DNA of 64,000 nt from Mesostigma viride (lineage: Eukaryota; Streptophyta; Mesostigmatophyceae; Mesostigmatales; Mesostigmataceae): NCBI GenBank assembly GCA_009746045.1, contig RPFO01000165.1, forward strand, positions 1,885,325 to 1,949,324, read 5' to 3'. The position numbers and the translations under genes are program-made. Every line of letters starts with the position of its first letter. Positions within the stretch are counted from its first letter, which is position 1. Below are positions 1 through 11,293 of this stretch, piece after piece. The notes below the pieces were generated by a model. It worked only from the letters and a program-made list of their open reading frames with translations, was not told the origin of the DNA and searched no databases.

Positions 1-1022
1 ATTAGCTGCGTCTGTACCTAATTTTCTAGAATGACGATTGATTTAACATATAAAGAAGTTGTAGATGGTAGCACGATGGTTTCTATTGCCTAAATTCTTC
101 AGGAAAGATGGTATCATGGCCAGTTTTTGTCAGCCTTTTGGCTTTGCTAGTAAAGGACGCCTGTGCAGTTGTGCAGTCCGTGCAACATCTATGGAGGCCC
201 CAGTGCCTTGCTGACGTAGAAAAGAAGTTCGATGCAGTGTTGTATATTTTCATCCTAGGCATGCAAATGGAGGTCATTTCTCATGTTCTGGATGCATGGG
301 TAACACCGCCCCTTGCACCCCCTTGCTACGTGTGCATTTGGGCCTTGGTTTGTGAAGACGTCCAATATTGCATTATCACTTAACATTGCATAATTTGTAA
401 GTGTCTTTTTTATCGCACCCGTGCACCCCCCTGAGATTAGTGCTGTATTTAGCACCCATAGGACATTGCAACATGACTAATGACATGACCCCGAAGTAAC
501 TCCCTATATGCGTGTGCTTTGGTCCCAGTATGGACACTAGATTGTTATCAGGCTGGTTTCTGGACATTATCATGCTAGGTGCAACCAGCCATAATTAGGG
601 GTAGAGTTACACACTGGTCATCCAAGGGCTAAGTGCAGGCCAGCGCGCAGTAAAATGGTGACTGTGCATCAATACTAAAAAATTAAATTACGACACGCAG
701 ACGCTACGCGTTAATCAGGCGTCGCGTGACCGCCATGCGTATATTACATCCTCAATGATGTGGAGGCGGGGATGGAATGAGTATCTATAATGTAACCTTG
801 AGTGACAGGGTTGCTGGCACCACGGCCCGAATCACTGTTATTACACTTGTACTGAATTGGGTCACATGCATACCCCCACCGACTTGGGGTTGGTATCCTT
901 TATATATCCTGCCATGGACTGGAATCGTTGTCTCCCTGAATACATGTATGACTCACATGGGTCAGGGGGCCTGCCCATATTCACCACTATATTAATCCCT
1001 AAAAGGTGCTTACACTGTCCTC
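1..1022. other. gene-free stretch
   Basis: No reading frame here shows recognisable domain content, and I see no RNA gene. The sequence is of mixed composition with scattered short ORFs under 95 codons on both strands. It leads into the minisatellite that begins near 1023. Confidence 0.5.
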
Positions 1023-1670
1023 GGTCGCATTCATGCATGCATTCGCGTATCCATGCATGCAATCACTTCCATCCCTGCAAGCATTCACGCATCCATGCAT
1101 GCAAACACCATCCATCCACGCAAGCATTCACGTATCCATGCATGCAAACACCATCCACCCCAAGCATTCACACATTCATGCATGCAAACACCATCCATCC
1201 ATGCTAGCATTCACGTATCCATGCATGCAAACACCACCCATCCGTGCAAGCATTCACGTATCCATGCATGCAAACACCATCCACCCAGGCAAGCATTCAC
1301 GTATCCATGCATGCAAACACCACCCATCCGTGCAAGCATTCACGCATCCATGCATGCAAACACCATCCACCCATGCAAGCATTCACGTATCCATGCATGC
1401 AAACACCATCCACCCCAAGCTTTCAGGTATCCATGCATGCAAACACCACCCATCCATGCATGCAAACACCATCCACCCATGCAAGCATTCACACATTCAT
1501 GCATGCAAACACCATCCATCCCTGCAAGCATTTACGTATCCATGCATGCAAACACCACCCATCCCTGCAAGCATTCACGTATCCATGCATGCAAACACCA
1601 TCCATCCCTGCAAGCATTCACGTATCCACGCATGCAAACACCATCCATCCCTGCAAGCATTAATGCAATA
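1023..1670. repeat. 40-43 bp minisatellite, about 15 units
   Basis: Units of 40-43 bp each contain ATCCATGCATGCAAACACC followed by a variable ATCC-rich part and a GCATTCACGTATCC start. For example, GCATTCA recurs at 1081, 1124 and 1164. Degenerate units continue to about 1800. The ORFs that span it on both strands, with repeated MHANTIHP/CMQTPS peptides, are by-products of the repeat and not genes. Confidence 0.9.
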
Positions 1671-2263
1671 TCGATTCGTGTAATTAGCACCCATCCTGCG
1701 AGCATCCATGCAATTACCACCCATCCTGCGAACATTCACGTGCAATCCATGCATGCAGACACCGCCATCCATTCGATGCAAGCATTCACGTTTCCATGCA
1801 GCCACCCATCCTCGGCCCGCAGCATCATGGTGAACACAGCATTTCCCTTGCCCGGCCTGCAGCCGGACTGTAACACTGGACTGTCTCACCGCTTTAACAA
1901 AGACGGTTCAGGGCGATATATGTAGTCGCCTCAAAGTTGCACCCGCACGGCCAGCAAATGCTGGGCCGCTGCCATCCCCACTTCACAAACACACCCTCTT
2001 TCAGAATCTGTCCAGTATTGTTGCCTAATGCATCCCCGTTCGAAAGAGCGACATAATGAAACCACACTGCGAATGAAACAACGCAGTTTGTTTAACATGC
2101 CACGGCGCCGACTATACCTCAAGACCATAGCTGTGTAATGTCGGCGGGACAATGACGGGGTAATGACGCGCAATGACGAGACGATGACGCGCGTGATGAT
2201 TAGGGAACTGTTTGATAACGAAAGGTTAGTGGTTGTAGACTAACTATAGGTCGTTGATTATCA
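1671..2263. other. degenerate repeat edge and gene-free DNA
   Basis: The minisatellite decays to about 1800. After that I see no coding signal. A short ATGACGNG-type repetition occurs at about 2148-2200 just before the inverted-repeat-bounded element. Confidence 0.4.
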
Positions 2264-2350
2264 GGCGGAGCCAATTTTCGGAAGAACCGTTAGGTTCGCC
2301 AGAATTGGCGAAGCTTATAAGGCCGTACACGTGAGAAAACATAGGAATAG

Positions 2351-2762
2351 ACAAGAAAAAAGACCACAACAATGTCACTACGCCGCCAAAGTAGTCAAAC
2401 TGCCCTAGCACGGGGCTGACATCAGCAACCGAGCTTAACTTAACACGCCAACCTGAGAATGTAGCGACACCTACCGTACCACAAAAACAACAACCAATCA
2501 AATACCCTTTCCGAAAGGTTCTAATTATCATTCAACAAACCGGTTCAACAAACCCGGCCCTGTCAAACTTTAAGCATAAGATTGTTTCGAGATTGTAGCA
2601 CAATAGGGCCACTGCCCCTACTAACAATTCCAGGTCGCCAGCCATTAGCCAAATCCGGTTACATCTGCCAAACCCGCCCGGTTCAGCCGACCATCCAGGC
2701 GGCTCCCGTGAGCGGCCTTATTCCCCGCCTCACTTCGAGAAACTCTTTTCAAAGAAATCCGA
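2351..2762. repeat. 412 bp direct repeat, copy 1
   Basis: Nearly identical to 3772-4183 (offset 1421 bp; at least one substitution, CAACC versus CATCC). It starts at ACAAGAAAAAAGACC and ends at AAATCCGA. The near identity implies recent duplication or gene conversion within the inverted-repeat element. Confidence 0.85.
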
Positions 2763-3771
2763 TTCATACACCCGTTTGCTCACCATAGTCACCAGCATCT
2801 TTGTTAAAACAATAAGTAGATGCATACAGACAGGTAGCGGTTACAGAACCGCTATTAAGAACTCCTTAGGCATGGCTCGCGATTACCCAACCTCCCCTTC
2901 CTGGCCCTCCGGTCCGCTAAAGAAGCACCATTTCCTTTCCCGTCAAAAGCTGTCCTGTCGCGATGGGCGCTCTCCGTTGCCAGAAAACAGATTTAATTCC
3001 CAGCGACTGTGAATGCACAAAAATTCATGCACTGTCAATCGACACAGCTCGCATTTTTGACCCCACTCGGGGGCCCCCGCTGACCTCGTTGCCGACCTCT
3101 TCTCTGGTCCGCTAAGGGGTGCTGTCGCGGAACACAAAGTCAAAGCAAAAGCTGCTGACTGGCGCCGCTGATTCCAGCCGACGCCCAGTTTACAACTTTT
3201 TTGAAGAGCAACCAACCTAGTGCCGAGCACATAAACACTCCTTCCGTACAAAAAAGTGGAAATACCACTGATTACGAAATCAAGTTGGCTTTCAGCCCTT
3301 GCCTCCTGCGCCGAGGCTCCGTGTCCCACAACGGTGACTTAAATTTTTTACCCCCCCGAGCCGCGGCGGCCCTCAAGCCAAGCCCAACCCGGAATGCAAG
3401 CATTTCCAGGTACGAGACAACTCAAAGGCAGGCCAGCCTGCCGACAGCCCAACCCGAGGCGCAAGCATCCCCAGGTACGGAACCATCAAGCAAGCTAGCC
3501 CTTGCCCAACCCGGCCAGCTGGCCGTTTCTTTCAAACAAACCAGCCATTAAATAATGCATCAGCCCCCGCTTCGCATTTAAACCCCGATCACCCGGACAT
3601 TAATTCCGGGCCAGTGGCAGCCATGAATCCCAACCGCCTTAAGCAGCCAGGGATCATGGATGCCGGAAATTTGGTTAACAAATTTTAGCCCCGCACCCAT
3701 GCTGAGCGCAAGGCTGGTGAGGCACTTCTTGTACCGCCATAGCCTCAGCCGTCGGCGCTCAGCCAACGTTT

Positions 3772-4183
3772 ACAAGAAAAAAGACCACAACAATGTCACT
3801 ACGCCGCCAAAGTAGTCAAACTGCCCTAGCACGGGGCTGACATCAGCAACCGAGCTTAACTTAACACGCCATCCTGAGAATGTAGCGACACCTACCGTAC
3901 CACAAAAACAACAACCAATCAAATACCCTTTCCGAAAGGTTCTAATTATCATTCAACAAACCGGTTCAACAAACCCGGCCCTGTCAAACTTTAAGCATAA
4001 GATTGTTTCGAGATTGTAGCACAATAGGGCCACTGCCCCTACTAACAATTCCAGGTCGCCAGCCATTAGCCAAATCCGGTTACATCTGCCAAACCCGCCC
4101 GGTTCAGCCGACCATCCAGGCGGCTCCCGTGAGCGGCCTTATTCCCCGCCTCACTTCGAGAAACTCTTTTCAAAGAAATCCGA
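3772..4183. repeat. 412 bp direct repeat, copy 2
   Basis: Second copy of the 2351-2762 segment in the same orientation, ending where the two flanks diverge (CGATTC versus CGAATA). It lies 74 bp from the right inverted repeat of the element. Confidence 0.85.
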
Positions 4184-4281
4184 ATAGGGGATGAAAATCC
4201 GTCAATCCATCCATACATCCACCGAATTTGTCCCGAATTTGCAAGCAGAAGAGTGAGGTTCTTCCGAAAATTGGCTCCGCC

Positions 4282-4970
4282 GTAGAGTTTCAACGGGCAA
4301 GTTGCAAACACGCACGTTACTTGATTCAATGAAGAGGCGGCACACTTTTGTTTTTGTTCATTATTGTACTGACTTCCGCGCGATGAATCCCACTGAACTG
4401 AACTGAACACCGCGCGGCAAATCAATCGTCAACGGCGTTAACTATTGCAAGTACATATCGGATCCTGCACGCCGATTGGCTACAATTTGTTCCTTCCGGC
4501 GCAGGTGTACGGCGTACTTTTGGTATACTTGCCAGGTTTGTTGCGATTCTGTTGCATTGCGGAACTCTAGAATTGGTGGGTTTTCAGTTGCGGAACTAGG
4601 TGTTGCGATACTCGAGCACGCTCCCATTAGTTTTCATCCAAACATCACTTCTGAAAAGTGAAGGTGCCATGGTGTGCCCATACCTGCCCTTAATCGAAGT
4701 GGATGATAATTTTTTTTTTTTTGAGTTGCGATTCTTGTTGCGATACTGCGGGTGACCCCTGTAGTTCAGATGTAGTTCAATTTAGTACATTATAGTATAA
4801 ATGTAGTAGAAAATAGTACAACCTAGTTTATTGTAGCATATACTAGTTCAACTACCTCCAGATGAGATCGAGGGGCTATGGGGACACTTTATATGCAAAA
4901 CTGAACTTGAAACAAGCAAAAAACAGGAAACTTGGAAAAACTCAAAATGTACTTGTGCTGGAGTACATTC
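4282..4970. other. gene-free stretch
   Basis: No gene recognised. It holds a T-run near 4711-4722 and a loose TAGTTCA/TAGTACA repetition at 4758-4852. Confidence 0.4.
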
Positions 4971-5249
4971 TTAACGGCTGGCAGGGACAGGTCGCTGGAC
5001 GGGTGTCTGAGTCTCCTCGTCGTGTGCGGTAGCGCTTCTGTCATCCCCTAGCCGGGCCCGTGGCCTATGAGCTCCGAAGGGCTGGCCCTGTGGCGCTGGT
5101 TCCTCGATATCATCCACGGCCACTTCCAAGTCGCCGAATTCGCCATCTGCCCCAGTGTTTTCCCCGTCATCATCCGAGTTCCACAACATCGTGAGTAACA
5201 GGGAGGACGTACTGCCAATTAAGGACACTCTACGTCTGCCCCGGTGCAT
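4971..5249 (-). CDS. acidic ORF, possible Gag remainder
   Basis: A 92-residue frame, rich in Asp/Glu and Gly in its middle, directly downstream of the polyglutamine ORF on the same strand. No motif is recognisable. It may be the shifted continuation of that ORF in a decayed Gag gene, or a chance frame. Included because of position and strand only. Confidence 0.2.
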   Translation of the reverse strand: MHRGRRRVSLIGSTSSLLLTMLWNSDDDGENTGADGEFGDLEVAVDDIEEPAPQGQPFGAHRPRARLGDDRSATAHDEETQTPVQRPVPASR

Positions 5250-5367
5250 TGGGGCCGGCGGAGGTCCCAGGGGGCGACCCCGCCCTGCCTAGGGATGCGA
5301 TGGTCGCTCCGTGGCTGGCTGCCGATAACGGTAGTGCAGCGTGTCTTCATTCTCGTGCCCGGGCTGC

Positions 5368-5898
<531 letters not shown>

Positions 5899-5919
5899 GG
5901 TGCTCGTACCGATACCTTA

Positions 5920-5960
5920 CACTGCAGGCAACACCTCCCCAGAAAGAAAGAGAGAGAGAG
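5920..5960 (-). promoter_or_regulatory. predicted 3' splice acceptor before the polyglutamine ORF
   Basis: On the minus strand a CT repeat (the AG repeat at 5948-5968) and TTCTTTCTGGGG lead to TTGCCTGCAG with the exon starting at 5921. The ATG at 5898 follows 22 nt later. The same position relative to gag is seen in both chromovirus copies. Confidence 0.4.
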
Positions 5961-6140
5961 AGAGAGAGCAGCCACGTACTACAGATCTATATATATAGGA
6001 CCTAGTACTATGTTCCCTATAGCAGTAATCCCCTCTATTGTCTGCTAGAGCCAATGGTCAGCTGGGAGAATGTAACTGTAACTGCTGTCCCCACCTCCTG
6101 ACTGCTGTCTCCCTTGCTGAGAGTGGGTGTCTTAGAGCAT

Positions 6141-6425
6141 TCACGAGTGGTGTGCAGACCCTAATAGGAATAGCATATGCTCCCTAATAAATCTATCTGC
6201 CTCTATTATATTATCAAACCCCTTCCACTTAGCAATACAGCCCCTAGACAGTATCTTATCCTTAATATGTTCTTCACACGTCTTCCAACTATAAAATATG
6301 GCTGGTCTACCCTCACCCCCGTCATGGGCAACTGCATAGTAAGGAAACCCAGATTGTCCACCCTTGTTTATTCTTCGTTTTCCTTTCAAAGACATATTGC
6401 ATATTAGGCTAGCAGAAGCTTGCAA
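6141..6425 (-). CDS. viroplasmin / RNase HI N-terminal domain ORF
   Basis: A 94-residue frame. Residues 28-81 match the RNase H1 N-terminal (caulimovirus VI) hybrid-binding fold: an aromatic start FPYYAVAHDG, then IFYSWKTCEEHI, then KWKGFDNIIEADRFI, the usual order of YAV-G, Y-SW--C---V and F---EA--F. The domain normally binds RNA or RNA:DNA hybrids. It stands alone, with no RNase H catalytic domain behind it. It lies upstream of the polyglutamine ORF on the same strand, the position of ORF0 in the chromoviruses at 17057 and 57438. The upstream Met is uncertain; an internal Met lies at residue 11. Confidence 0.65.
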   Translation of the reverse strand: MQASASLICNMSLKGKRRINKGGQSGFPYYAVAHDGGEGRPAIFYSWKTCEEHIKDKILSRGCIAKWKGFDNIIEADRFIREHMLFLLGSAHHS

Positions 6426-7174
6426 GAAGGATCGAGAAAAGGGGTTCCCAGGGATACCTCTCTGTGCAGTGACCTTACCACAAAACGCAACGAGGAAGAA
6501 GGACAGAGCCTATCACAGCACACGCACAAGCTCTCCGCGAGCAGGTGCACAATATGCTACTCCCCTCAGCGGGGCTCACAGAGGTAGACACCGTCAACAT
6601 AGTCGGCAACTGCCAGACGGTATCCACCCCAAGACCCGTTGCAGGTCAAACAACGATGGGCGTCTCCGCGACGTCCATTGGCATGCACAAGTGACATATA
6701 CACGACTATAGTGCCAATAGAGAGCACGACATTTAACATAAATCCCCCTACGCGTGCGGACCCGGAGAGAAGGCGAGCGCGTAAGCTAGCCCTCAGCAGG
6801 CATAGCTCATCAAGATTCTATCTAACTAAGTGACGTACCATCGTTAATGTCGTTGAGAACCCCGGAACTGGCCGCCACCTGGTGTCGTTGAAAGCCGGAG
6901 CTCTGGCCGCCACTAGGTGTCGTTGAAAACTGGGGTGATGGCCGCTACTGCCGATAGCACCTCACCACAGGACCATGGTTGGCCCCGCCGAGCATCCCTG
7001 ACTGGCCGCTCGCTGTCTAAATCGCCGTTGAATCCCTTACGGGCTGACCGTCGACTCGTCAGCAATCGTTGAATACATCATGAACCTCTATCTACACCAA
7101 GCTCCGCCTTGGTATCCTAGTTGGCCTCACCAACCCTCTCCGCGAGAGTCAGCTAACCTCTCCAGCACATTTTC
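6426..7174 (-). other. retroelement leader region with short tandem repeats
   Basis: Between the predicted primer site and the viroplasmin ORF. It holds about three 31-33 bp tandem units with GTCGTTGAAAAC and TGGCCGCYAC cores at 6848-6950, and a GTAAGG donor-like site near 6475 on the minus strand. No protein gene is recognised. Confidence 0.35.
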
Positions 7175-7188
7175 CCTCCGATAACCAG

Positions 7189-7719
7189 TGTTACGTCCCA
7201 GCCCAGACACCTAACCTGAGCTACGTAGCGAAAGATCTACCATGCCGGAATCAGGAGGATTCAAGGTGGCCTAATGCAGATTGCGCTTCACGACTGGGGT
7301 CGTGAGATATCTGGCACCGCGACTTGATGCCAAGCTAATTAATACACACTTATAATGGCTAGCAAGACCAATTACAAATGGATAGTTGCCCCAGGTTTAA
7401 TATGAAGGCGTCATCGCACTTTACATTCATCAAACCAAGAGAGGACGAGACTCTCGTCCTTGGACTAATTTAACCTAGGCCTGTGGCGGCGCAGATACAG
7501 TGCCGATCCTCTAGAGAATTCCAAATCATGCATTCCACGTAAGATCCCCGGGCCGACATCGACCCTCAACTACAGGATCCACGCATATAAGTACATGCAA
7601 GATCTGAACTGGCGCAGCGCGACTGCACCGGCCCCTAGAAGGTCATATAGGACGACCTAGGACCAAAATAACTAGTCCAAATCACAGGATTATCAAAGTC
7701 CATACAAACTAGAATAACA
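7189..7719 (-). repeat. putative LTR of the second retroelement family
   Basis: On the plus strand it reads TGTTACGTCCC...CTAGAATAACA, so it carries TGTTA/TAACA inverted ends like the chromovirus LTRs (TGTTACG...CGTAACA) and is of similar length (531 versus 572 bp). On the minus strand the LTR end is followed by C and then TGGTTATCGGAGGG (7175-7187), comparable to the chromovirus primer site TGGTTCCGGAGG. No second LTR copy was found in the window, so the distal boundary is a guess. Confidence 0.4.
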
Positions 7720-7839
7720 GGCCAAACTGCCTTAGTAATTTATTCCATTGTTGCGCCTGTTCTAATGCCAGGACGCAATAGTATTCCAGCTCGCAAAATG
7801 TACTTCGTACCGAAGTTTGTCTTTTTATCCTGAAAATTG

Positions 7840-8640
7840 TCCTGCATGATGTTTGCAACCAAAATAGACCTCGTACAAAGTTTGGTATCGATCGGACGTC
7901 ATCTTGGTGACATTTGCTAGCAATAAAGGTACATTTTTGTCACTTTAAATTAAATTAAATAGTAATAAATAGGAAACAGTACTAAATCACGTCAAACCAT
8001 TATGGATATTTGCAAGCAACCTAATTACCACTAGAATAGACCATGCACAAAGTTTGGGGTCAATCTGAACCCAAAATAGTGACGTTTGCTAGCATAAATA
8101 CTGCATTTTTTGCCATTTTCAAGCATTTTGCTCAGTGTAAGCTACTAAACAATATCAAACTACGTCATAAAGCTATGAAATGTTGGAAGCAACCTAAACA
8201 CCATTAGATTAGACCATGGGCCAAGTTTGGGCTCAGTTTGATGTCAAAATAGTGACGTTTGCTAGCATAAATGGTGCATTTTTTGCCATTTTCAAGCATT
8301 TTGCTCAGTGTAAGCTACTAAACAATATCAAACTATGTCAGAAAGCTATGAAATGTTGGAAGCAACCTAAACACCACTAGATTGGACCATGGGCTAAGTT
8401 TGGGCCCAGTTTGATCTCAAAATAGTGACGTTTGCTAGCATAAATGGTGCAATTTTTGCCTTTTTCAAGCATTTTGGTAAGTATAGTTGCCTCAAACTAT
8501 GTCAGAAAACTGTGAATTGTTGTAAATAACCTGTTTGCCACTACATTAGACCATCCTCAACTTGTAAGGTCAGGCATAGGTAAAGGTAGTGACATTTGCT
8601 AGCACTATATATGAGCATATTATGCCTCTTTTCGCATATA
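7840..8640. repeat. 165-173 bp tandem array, about five units
   Basis: Diverged units share TCAAACTATGTCAGAAAGC, GGAAGCAACCTAAACACC, AAGTTTGGG and a GACGTTTGCTAGCATAAAT core. The TCAAAC start recurs at 7992, 8155, 8328 and 8492. The central two units are most alike, and the outer ones are degenerate. The length is in the range of satellite monomers, but it is a short local array. No gene. Confidence 0.85.
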
Positions 8641-9057
8641 CACATTAAAAATAACAAGACAATATAAATCATGGCCTTAATACAAGGTGTGCAAATGCAA
8701 ATCACACCAGATCGGATGACCAATGATGGGTGGCTGCATGCCAACACATCTACCAGGCTGCAGGGTGAGAGGCCACATCGCTACAAGACAGGAATCCTCG
8801 CAATTGCACACCGCTAGTACACTGCATACCCCAAGAGGATTTGGCTACAAGCCATAAAAGTTTGGCCATGCTAACACATTCTTCATCCAAGCAAAATGCA
8901 GCCTCTCCAAACTCAACTCATTGATTTAAATTCAACTAGGCCAGGCGTGCATGCTCTACTTGCCGATAACCATGAGTAAACTTGTGTACCACTTCATTCC
9001 ATGCGCCGGTAGATGGCACCGTCTCATCTACCAGTCATCCCCGGCTCCCATTCCGCA
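8641..9057. other. gene-free stretch
   Basis: No gene, repeat or RNA recognised between the tandem array and the pyrimidine tract. Confidence 0.4.
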
Positions 9058-9212
9058 TCCTCCTCTCCCTCTCCCTCTCCCTCTTCCTCCCCCCCTCCCC
9101 CTCCCTCTCCCTCCCCCTCTCCCTCCCCCTCTCCCTCCTCTCTCCCTCCTCCTCCCTCCTCCTCCCCCTCTTCTCCCCCTCTTCTCTCCCTCTTCCTCCT
9201 CCTCCCCGCCTT
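9058..9212. repeat. CTCCCT pyrimidine tract
   Basis: About 155 bp of almost pure C/T with CTCCCT periodicity on the plus strand. It could form triplex DNA. It lies just beyond the 3' end of the minus-strand gene at 9260-11050 and would be a purine tract in that transcript's 3' region. Confidence 0.9.
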
Positions 9213-9259
9213 CACTGTCACTGTGCACAGCAGGGACGGCATCGTCTATGTGGGTGCCA

Positions 9260-11050
9260 TCACCTGCGTTCACGGTGCCAGCCTAGCTCCTGTGGAAAGA
9301 AGCGAGCGCGGCCAAATGCCTCGACTGGGTGTGGGCAGCCGCACACGAACTGCGTCACCTCCGCCAGGGCATGATAGTCCTCATACTGCCCATCAGCCCA
9401 CATCGCCTTGATGAGCAGGTGACCTCCCCTTTCCTGAACCTTAGTGACCCAGCCATGGAAGCGCTCCCTCTTCCTCGCTATCCCCGGAAACAGGGCACAC
9501 AGGCGCATCCCGATAAGCGCACGTGCTCCATGCTCGGCAAAGTAGGCATTGCAGTCATCCTTTGCTGCTGCCCTGGCGGCGGTGGCAGTCTTGTAATGCT
9601 CAAAGTCAATCTGCGGGTGCTCTTTCAACGCCGCCACCGTGGCAGCTGACAGTTTGCCGGTACTGATCAGCTCAGGCTGGTGCACCTCTGCCGTACCGCC
9701 CACTGTCCAGTGCTGCAGGTGTACATCAGAAATGGGGACCGTCATCCCTGCGCTGCCGCCACCTAATGTCACTCTAGAAAACTGGCCCGTCCACGACGGT
9801 GCGTAGTAAGGAGAGGCGACAATGCTGTCACGCTCCGTGCGATCGCCTTCCAGATCAAGGACCTTCACCAGCATGTGTGGTGCCCACGGCATTCCCTGCC
9901 CGCAGGTGACGGCTGGCCGCTTAACAACGAGTAGGTCGCTGCGTCGTATGAGGCTTCCATTCACCTTGAAGGTGTGCCTGCCGGAAATCAGTGTGCGCAA
10001 AGCGGGCGTTGCCGTTGATGTGCTCCCTCGCGCAGCGGGCGCACATGCGCGGTTGATCTGCGCTTGAATCTCGCGGGCAGGGCAAGCGACGTGTGAGATG
10101 ACTTGTTTTATGGGCAGCCTCAGTGCTCGTGTTGCCCGCGCAACCGACTGGTCGCCTGCAGATCGCAGCGGTAAGGGTACCGCCTTGTTCGCTTGCAGTT
10201 CACGCTTCTCTTTGAGCTTTTGCTCCATGATGTCGAACAGATTCTCGTTGTTGGCACGCACATCCTCCACGGACTTTGGCACCTGCTCAATCCATCCGTC
10301 CAGCAACTGCTGCTTCTCAGCGGCGACGATGTCAGGAAAAAGGCTGTGAAGGCTAGCGCAGGTACATCTCCTGGCACCGCCCTCGTCCCATTCAAAAAGC
10401 GGCACTAGACCAGGACTTCCTTTGGGGGCCTTGCCACGCTCTATGAGGAGGCACCCATAGACAGGATCTCCCTGCGGGGTGTACCCAATGGGCGTGACCC
10501 CGTCACAAGCCTCGCCATTAGGCCCTGTGGGCTGCCACTTGTTCACCGGTGCATTTACCAACGTCTCCGATGCGGCTAGGCGCCAGCGGACATACACGGT
10601 CATATCCGGGCCCCAAAACACTTCGAGATCGAACACCTTCGAAGAGCGGTGCCTCTCCCTCTCGGCTTCGGTTGCTGGCTCATCATCCAAGTCGGCGGTG
10701 GCGCCCGCGCCCGCACCCGCGCCGGCGCCTGCGCCCCACCCCGCCCGCGCCCGCGCGCGCGCCTTGGGTGGCGCCCGCGCCCGCACCCGCGCCGGCGCCT
10801 GCGCCCCCGCCCCCGCCCCCGCCCGGGCCCGCGCCCGCGCCCGCGCCTTGGGTGGCGCCCGCGCCCGCACCCGCGCCTTCTCCCCCGCCCCCGCCCCCGC
10901 CCGCGCCCCGCCCGCGCCATGGGTGTGGCCCGCGGCTGGCTTCTTCGGAAATGCGTCCATCGATTTCACCCACCGGCCGTCGCGGTGGATGCACCCTTTC
11001 GGCCACGTTGTGACATCAAGCGCGGCGTCCCCAATAGAACAGTCATGCAA
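9260..11050 (-). CDS. uncharacterised protein with Ala/Gly-Arg repeat and Tudor-like C-terminus
   Basis: A 596-residue open frame with high-GC codons. After about 45 residues comes a low-complexity Ala/Gly/Arg segment (about 45-120) made by GC-rich repeats. A globular part follows, containing a Glu/Lys-rich helix (about 255-290). Near the C-terminus, ALFPGIARKRERFHGWV and a following WADGQYEDYHAL resemble the barrel of a Tudor/Agenet-type reader (F-G-V ... DG-YED). I cannot name the family. The start may lie in an upstream exon: the first residues follow no clear Kozak context, and the frame opens near a possible acceptor. The gene at 11294-11951 lies 244 bp upstream on the same strand. A transposon-associated origin is possible. 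Confidence 0.5.
   Translation of the reverse strand: MHDCSIGDAALDVTTWPKGCIHRDGRWVKSMDAFPKKPAAGHTHGAGGARAGAGAGEKARVRARAPPKARARARARAGAGAGAQAPARVRARAPPKARARARAGWGAGAGAGAGAGATADLDDEPATEAERERHRSSKVFDLEVFWGPDMTVYVRWRLAASETLVNAPVNKWQPTGPNGEACDGVTPIGYTPQGDPVYGCLLIERGKAPKGSPGLVPLFEWDEGGARRCTCASLHSLFPDIVAAEKQQLLDGWIEQVPKSVEDVRANNENLFDIMEQKLKEKRELQANKAVPLPLRSAGDQSVARATRALRLPIKQVISHVACPAREIQAQINRACAPAARGSTSTATPALRTLISGRHTFKVNGSLIRRSDLLVVKRPAVTCGQGMPWAPHMLVKVLDLEGDRTERDSIVASPYYAPSWTGQFSRVTLGGGSAGMTVPISDVHLQHWTVGGTAEVHQPELISTGKLSAATVAALKEHPQIDFEHYKTATAARAAAKDDCNAYFAEHGARALIGMRLCALFPGIARKRERFHGWVTKVQERGGHLLIKAMWADGQYEDYHALAEVTQFVCGCPHPVEAFGRARFFPQELGWHRERR
10698..10915. repeat. GC-rich GCGCCC(G) repeat inside the ORF
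   Basis: Units such as GGCGCCCGCGCCCGCACCC recur three or more times with CCTTGGGTGGCGCC spacers. The tract keeps all frames open, so several overlapping frames on both strands are artefacts. In the 9260-11050 frame it encodes Ala/Gly/Arg. Confidence 0.85.
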
Positions 11051-11293
11051 TATGAATAATCATTAGTATCAACGATGCGTTCATGCAGGCGTGAACTGTG
11101 AAATACAACAAGCATGCAACAACGACTCCAGCACACTTAGTAAATACTGCTCATAATATCTGTGGCACATGCAACATGGTTAAAACACACATGGATGACC
11201 TGTATGGCTGCACATGAACTGTCCACCTAGAGAAGACTAGAAATTCAGCATGATATCAAGAGCCATCCACACAAATATATGTCTTACCGCAGC

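Larger units (their letters stand above)
2264..4281. mobile_element. 2.0 kb element bounded by 25 bp inverted repeats
   Basis: A 25 bp sequence beginning GGCGGAGCCAATTTTCGG at 2264-2288 recurs as its exact reverse complement at 4257-4281. The left 87 bp (2264-2350) is repeated at 30396-30482, so the end is dispersed in this genome. The interior holds a 412 bp direct repeat and no convincing gene. I could not find a target-site duplication (flanks TTATCA and GTAGAG). It could be a non-autonomous TIR transposon, or a composite whose ends match through a rearrangement. Confidence 0.5.

Noticed and set aside
1006-1925. Overlapping 225- and 290-codon His/Pro/Cys-rich ORFs
   Set aside because: Produced by the 40-43 bp minisatellite; three frames read equally well.
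2943-3329. Minus-strand 128-codon ORF
   Set aside because: No recognisable motif, atypical composition and no splice or start support.
2582-4194. Repeated 63-95-codon ORFs in the 412 bp duplicates
   Set aside because: Both strands have similar short frames, no domain is seen, and the only conservation is that of a recent DNA duplication.
4437-4970. Possible fourth TTAA element between TTAA at 4437 and 4969
   Set aside because: The sequences next to the two TTAA sites are not inverted repeats, and no empty site is available.
10479-11066. Plus-strand Pro/Arg/Ala-rich ORFs opposite the Ala/Gly protein
   Set aside because: Shadows of the GC-rich repeat. Only the minus-strand frame continues into globular sequence on both sides.
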